A program made the translations under genes and the position numbers. Of a DNA stretch of 9,242 nucleotides, positions 7,265 through 9,242 are shown one piece after another. The number at the start of each line of letters is the position of its first letter. Position 1 is the stretch's first letter. Where the stretch lies: the NCBI GenBank assembly GCA_938017885.1, contig CALIJD010000172.1, forward strand, positions 1 through 9,242, given 5' to 3'. Under the pieces are notes generated by a model. It was given only the letters and a program-made list of their open reading frames with translations, ran no database searches and was not told the DNA's origin. Origin of the DNA: an uncultured Granulicatella sp. GTDB taxonomy: Bacteria > Bacillota > Bacilli > Lactobacillales > Aerococcaceae.

Positions 7265-8386
7265 TTACATGAAGAATGATAATAATAATCCACCAGCAAT
7301 AACAGAAGCGATTTGTCCAGAAACGTTAGCTCCAACAGCGTACATTAAGATGAAGTTTTGAGGATCTTCGTCTGTCGCCATTTTTTGGATAACACGACTT
7401 GACATTGGGAATGCAGAAATACCTGCAGCTCCAATCATTGGGTTGATCTTTTCTCTACGGAATAAGTTCAAGATCTTAGCAAATACTACACCACCGATTG
7501 AGTCCATGATGAAGGCTACTAAACCGAACAAGATGATCATTAATGTTTGAACATTTAAGAATAAATCAGCTTGCATTTTAACTGAGATCGTAATCCCTAA
7601 TAAAATAGAAACAATGTTTACTAATTCGTTTTGAGCGGCTTGAGATAAGTTATCTAAAACGCCACATTCGCGTAATAAGTTACCGAACATTAAGAAACCA
7701 ACAAGTGGTAATGAAATTGGAGCAATGAAACCTGCCACAATTGTGATAATGATTGGGAACAAGATTTTCGTTAATTTAGATACACCTGAAGCATGGTAAG
7801 TCATACGAATACGACGTTCTGCTTTTGTTGTAACCATCTTGATAGCGATTGGTTGGATAATTGGAACAAGAGCCATGTATGAGTAGGCCGCAACCGTAAT
7901 CGCTCCAAGTAATTGTGGTGCTAATTGGTTTGCAACGAAGATTGATGTAGGACCATCTGCCGCACCGATAATACCGATTGAAGCAGCTTCACGAATATCG
8001 AATCCAAATAATACAGCTACAACGACTACGAAGAAAATACCAAATTGTGCTGCTGCACCGAATAATAACATGAATGGGTTTTGTAATAATGGTCCGAAGT
8101 CGATCATCGCACCGATACCGATGAAGATTAATAATGGGAATAATTCAGTTTCGATACCGATTTCGAATAAGATTTGTAGAACCCCGTGTTGTTGTTGTCC
8201 GCCAACGACTTGGTCAAGAACCCCAGTCCCTGGGAAGTTTACTAAAATTGTACCTAATCCCATTGGTACTAATAATGTTGGTTCGTACTCTTTTTTAATC
8301 CCTAAGTACATTAATAGGGCACCGACAAGCATCATGAAGATTTGGCCGCCAGTAATAGACATTACATTTTGAACTAATGTTTCCAC
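7265..8386 (-). CDS. oadB: Oxaloacetate decarboxylase beta subunit (sodium-pumping membrane decarboxylase)
   Basis: OadB decarboxylates carboxybiotin in the membrane and couples this to sodium export, consuming a proton. The 373-residue length matches the shorter Firmicutes form; the Klebsiella protein has 433. It is highly hydrophobic, with roughly ten membrane segments. Functional residues are recognisable: Asp144 in GAADGPTSIF corresponds to Klebsiella Asp203 and Tyr170 to Tyr229. Asn315, Gly319, Ser324 and Arg331 in the NPMIGAAGISAFPMSSR stretch match Asn373, Gly377, Ser382 and Arg389 at a constant offset of 58. The pump residues are thus intact. The start is a GTG at 8386-8384 with AAGGAG seven bases upstream; the next in-frame ATG, eight codons later, lacks such a site. 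It follows oadD by 27 bases. MmdB and GcdB are homologues, but the cluster contains OadA and no acyl-CoA decarboxylase. Confidence 0.96.
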   Translation of the reverse strand: METLVQNVMSITGGQIFMMLVGALLMYLGIKKEYEPTLLVPMGLGTILVNFPGTGVLDQVVGGQQQHGVLQILFEIGIETELFPLLIFIGIGAMIDFGPLLQNPFMLLFGAAAQFGIFFVVVVAVLFGFDIREAASIGIIGAADGPTSIFVANQLAPQLLGAITVAAYSYMALVPIIQPIAIKMVTTKAERRIRMTYHASGVSKLTKILFPIIITIVAGFIAPISLPLVGFLMFGNLLRECGVLDNLSQAAQNELVNIVSILLGITISVKMQADLFLNVQTLMIILFGLVAFIMDSIGGVVFAKILNLFRREKINPMIGAAGISAFPMSSRVIQKMATDEDPQNFILMYAVGANVSGQIASVIAGGLLLSFFM

Positions 8387-8413
8387 TGTTTCACTCCTTG
8401 AATTTCAATATAA

Positions 8414-8806
8414 TTAGTTAATTGTAATTAAAGCGTCTCCTGGGTTTACCACTTGACCTTCTTTAACGTGAATTCCTGCTACAACCCCTGCTTTAGGAGC
8501 AACGATTTCGTTTTCCATTTTCATCGCTTCTAAAATCATTAATGGTTGGTTTTCAGTAACTGTATCCCCTACGTTTACAAGCACACGTAAGATATTTCCT
8601 GGCATTGGAGATGGCATTGCGTCTGCGCCTGCTGGTGTTGATGCTACAGGAGCTGCTGGAGCAGGTGCTGCTTCTACTGCAGGTGCAGCTGGAGCCGCTG
8701 GAGCCGCAACTGGTGCTACAGGAGCCGCTGGGGCAACTGCGCCGATTTCTTCCATTTCTACTTGGTACTCTTGACCGTCTACTTTGATTTTGAATTTACG
8801 TAACAT
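8414..8806 (-). CDS. oadD: Biotin carboxyl carrier subunit of oxaloacetate decarboxylase
   Basis: OadD carries the biotin that shuttles CO2 from OadA to the membrane pump OadB. The 130 residues comprise a short charged N-terminal part (1-20), a flexible linker made almost only of Ala, Pro and Val (about 21-60), and a biotinyl domain (about 65-130). The signature EAMKMENEI puts the biotinylated lysine at Lys96; PMPGN at 67-71 and a closing GDALITI are also typical. In Klebsiella this domain is fused to the end of OadA; here it is a separate gene, as in Enterococcus faecalis. AGGAGG lies 11 bases before the ATG, rather far, because the start region is duplicated: another ATG lies ten bases upstream, out of frame and only one base from the Shine-Dalgarno. 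A biotin-protein ligase must be encoded elsewhere. Confidence 0.95.
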   Translation of the reverse strand: MLRKFKIKVDGQEYQVEMEEIGAVAPAAPVAPVAAPAAPAAPAVEAAPAPAAPVASTPAGADAMPSPMPGNILRVLVNVGDTVTENQPLMILEAMKMENEIVAPKAGVVAGIHVKEGQVVNPGDALITIN

Positions 8807-8816
8807 TTCGTAACAT
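8797..8816 (-). repeat. Tandem 10-base duplication at the oadD start codon
   Basis: On the minus strand ATGTTACGAA (8816-8807) is followed at once by ATGTTACGTA (8806-8797), nine of ten bases identical. The second copy begins oadD. The first is out of frame, would encode only six residues before a TAA, and its ATG lies one base after AGGAGG, too close for normal initiation. It looks like a slippage duplication that pushed the true start to an 11-base spacing. Confidence 0.8.
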
Positions 8817-8831
8817 TCCTCCTAAAATAAA

Positions 8832-9155
8832 TTATGATTTACGTTTTTGGTAGATTTCTTTAACAGCCCACTGACTGTCATTTGATTCGCCTGCAGCAAT
8901 TGCCGAAGCGATAACCGAGATAATCTTGGTTTCTGGGTTGCGTTTAAGGACGCGTTTAACCACAAATTGGCTTTCTGGGTAATCTGAGGCCGCAATCGCT
9001 GCCGCAATGATTGAGACGTGCTTAGCTTCTTCTGCTTCTACCGGTACAAAAGCTTCTAATTTTTCCCATTCCGATTGAGGGGATGCAGGCTGCGTTGATG
9101 CGTGTTCCGTTGCTTCAGAACTCTTTTTGCCAAATAATCGTTGGAGAATTCCCAT
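8832..9155 (-). CDS. oadH: OadH-like accessory subunit of oxaloacetate decarboxylase
   Basis: This 107-residue protein is the first gene of the operon and matches the position and general character of OadH in Enterococcus faecalis, where it is reported to bring OadA and the biotin carrier OadD together. An amphipathic, basic N-terminus (MGILQRLFGKK) is followed by a Ser/Thr/Glu/Pro/Gln-rich linker (12-45), then two copies of an alanine/isoleucine-rich unit (47-72 and 79-104, period 32). No long membrane helix or signal peptide is seen, so it is probably cytosolic, perhaps touching the membrane through its first residues. The units resemble the soluble tails of OadG and of the delta and epsilon chains of methylmalonyl-CoA decarboxylase; that link is inferred from memory of those motifs. 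The ATG follows AGGGAG by seven bases. oadD starts 25 bases downstream. The name is given by context and resemblance. Confidence 0.82.
   Translation of the reverse strand: MGILQRLFGKKSSEATEHASTQPASPQSEWEKLEAFVPVEAEEAKHVSIIAAAIAASDYPESQFVVKRVLKRNPETKIISVIASAIAAGESNDSQWAVKEIYQKRKS
8844..9017 (-). repeat. Internal tandem duplication in OadH (two 26-residue units, period 32)
   Basis: Residues 47-72 (codons 9017-8940) and 79-104 (codons 8921-8844) align without gaps. Both follow the pattern V/I-S-x-I-A-x-A-I-A-A, an acidic turn, then S-Q-aromatic-x-V-K-x-V/I and a basic end. Eleven of 26 positions are identical, and most others are conservative (F/W, D/E, E/D, R/K). This points to an old in-frame duplication within the gene. 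Confidence 0.85.
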
Positions 9156-9192
9156 TCCTTCACTCCCTTCCCAACATAATCTGCATAGAATT

Positions 9193-9198
9193 ATTATA
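9193..9198 (-). promoter_or_regulatory. -10 box of the oad-cit operon promoter
   Basis: The minus strand carries a perfect TATAAT at 9198-9193, about 38 bases before the oadH ATG, so transcription would start near 9186. No good -35 is present: the hexamer at 17-base spacing reads TTCGGG. A strong -10 with a poor -35 is typical of a promoter that needs an activator. In Enterococcus the citrate operons are activated by the GntR-family regulator CitO; no such gene is in the window. Confidence 0.7.
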
Positions 9199-9199
9199 C

Positions 9200-9214
9200 A
9201 GAAAACACTATCAT
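9200..9214 (-). promoter_or_regulatory. Candidate cre (CcpA) site in the oad-cit promoter
   Basis: ATGATAGTGTTTTCT on the minus strand fits 13 of 15 positions of the Gram-positive cre consensus WTGWAARCGYWWWCW, with T in place of the central C and one A. It occupies the spacer just upstream of the -10 box, where CcpA binding would block RNA polymerase. Citrate genes of enterococci are under glucose repression through CcpA, so the site is plausible, but the loss of the central CG lowers confidence. Confidence 0.45.
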
Positions 9215-9241
9215 TCCCGAAACATAAAACGGGACTTTCCC
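9215..9241. promoter_or_regulatory. Overlapping inverted repeats upstream of the oad-cit promoter, possible operator
   Basis: TCCCG (9215-9219) and CGGGA (9230-9234) form an inverted repeat with ten AT-rich bases between the arms. The right arm overlaps a second palindrome, GGGA-CTT-TCCC (9231-9241). The arms cover and flank the expected -35 position. No T-run follows on either strand, so a terminator is unlikely. The half-site spacing would suit a dimeric regulator, but the protein cannot be named from the sequence. Confidence 0.4.
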
Positions 9242-9242
9242 T

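Noticed and set aside
7074..7361. A plus-strand frame of 95 codons across the oadB-citC gap.
   Set aside because: The gap is better explained on the minus strand by the oadG-like gene, which has a strong ribosome site and family resemblance; the plus-strand frame has neither.
8620..8760. Repetitive GCT/GGAGC-rich stretch that could be taken for a DNA repeat array.
   Set aside because: It is the Ala/Pro linker of the biotin carrier OadD, normal for that family; the repeats reflect codons, not a CRISPR or mobile element.
8822..9007. A 61-codon minus-strand frame inside oadH in another frame.
   Set aside because: The oadH frame has the ribosome site, the internal protein repeat and operon placement; the alternative is only an overlapping open frame.
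9231..9240. GGGACTTTCC matches the eukaryotic NF-kappa-B binding consensus exactly.
   Set aside because: The window is plainly bacterial, so the match is chance; the bases are better explained as part of the palindrome near the operon promoter.
1..9242. Search for tRNA, rRNA, CRISPR arrays, insertion sequences, attachment sites and phage or defence genes.
   Set aside because: Nothing of this kind was seen; apart from short control regions the window is filled by metabolic and housekeeping genes on one strand.

Overview
The window is a compact minus-strand block from a low-GC Gram-positive bacterium, most likely a lactic acid bacterium of the order Lactobacillales (Enterococcus- or Carnobacteriaceae-like). 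The evidence is the strong AGGAGG-type ribosome binding sites, the AT-rich codon choice, a citrate fermentation operon of the enterococcal oad-cit type, and a cysE-cysS pair of the Bacilli kind. The genus cannot be fixed by reading alone.

Read in the direction of transcription (right to left), the window opens with a regulatory region at about 9156-9242. It holds a consensus TATAAT box, a cre-like catabolite repression site and two overlapping inverted repeats. Ten tightly packed genes follow: oadH, oadD, oadB, a previously unlisted 43-codon oadG-like gene, citC, citD, citE, citF, citX and oadA. Gaps are 27 bases or less, or the genes overlap. A strong hairpin terminator closes the operon at 1333-1376. 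The cysE promoter abuts it, and cysE and cysS follow, overlapping by 29 bases. cysS runs off the left edge.

Together the operon encodes anaerobic citrate breakdown. CitC acetylates, and so activates, the prosthetic group of citrate lyase. CitX attaches that prosthetic group to the carrier protein CitD. CitF (alpha) and CitE (beta) cleave citrate to acetate and oxaloacetate. The biotin-dependent oxaloacetate decarboxylase then makes pyruvate and CO2: OadA is the carboxyltransferase, OadD the free-standing biotin carrier and OadB the membrane sodium pump. Missing from the window are a citrate transporter, citG (which makes the prosthetic group precursor) and a citrate regulator; these may lie beyond the right edge or elsewhere.

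The most interesting point is the gamma function of the decarboxylase. It appears split into two genes: a 43-residue membrane anchor resembling the N-terminal half of OadG, and the soluble OadH, whose C-terminal part is a clear tandem duplication of an alanine/isoleucine-rich motif like the tail of gamma/delta subunits in sodium-pumping decarboxylases.
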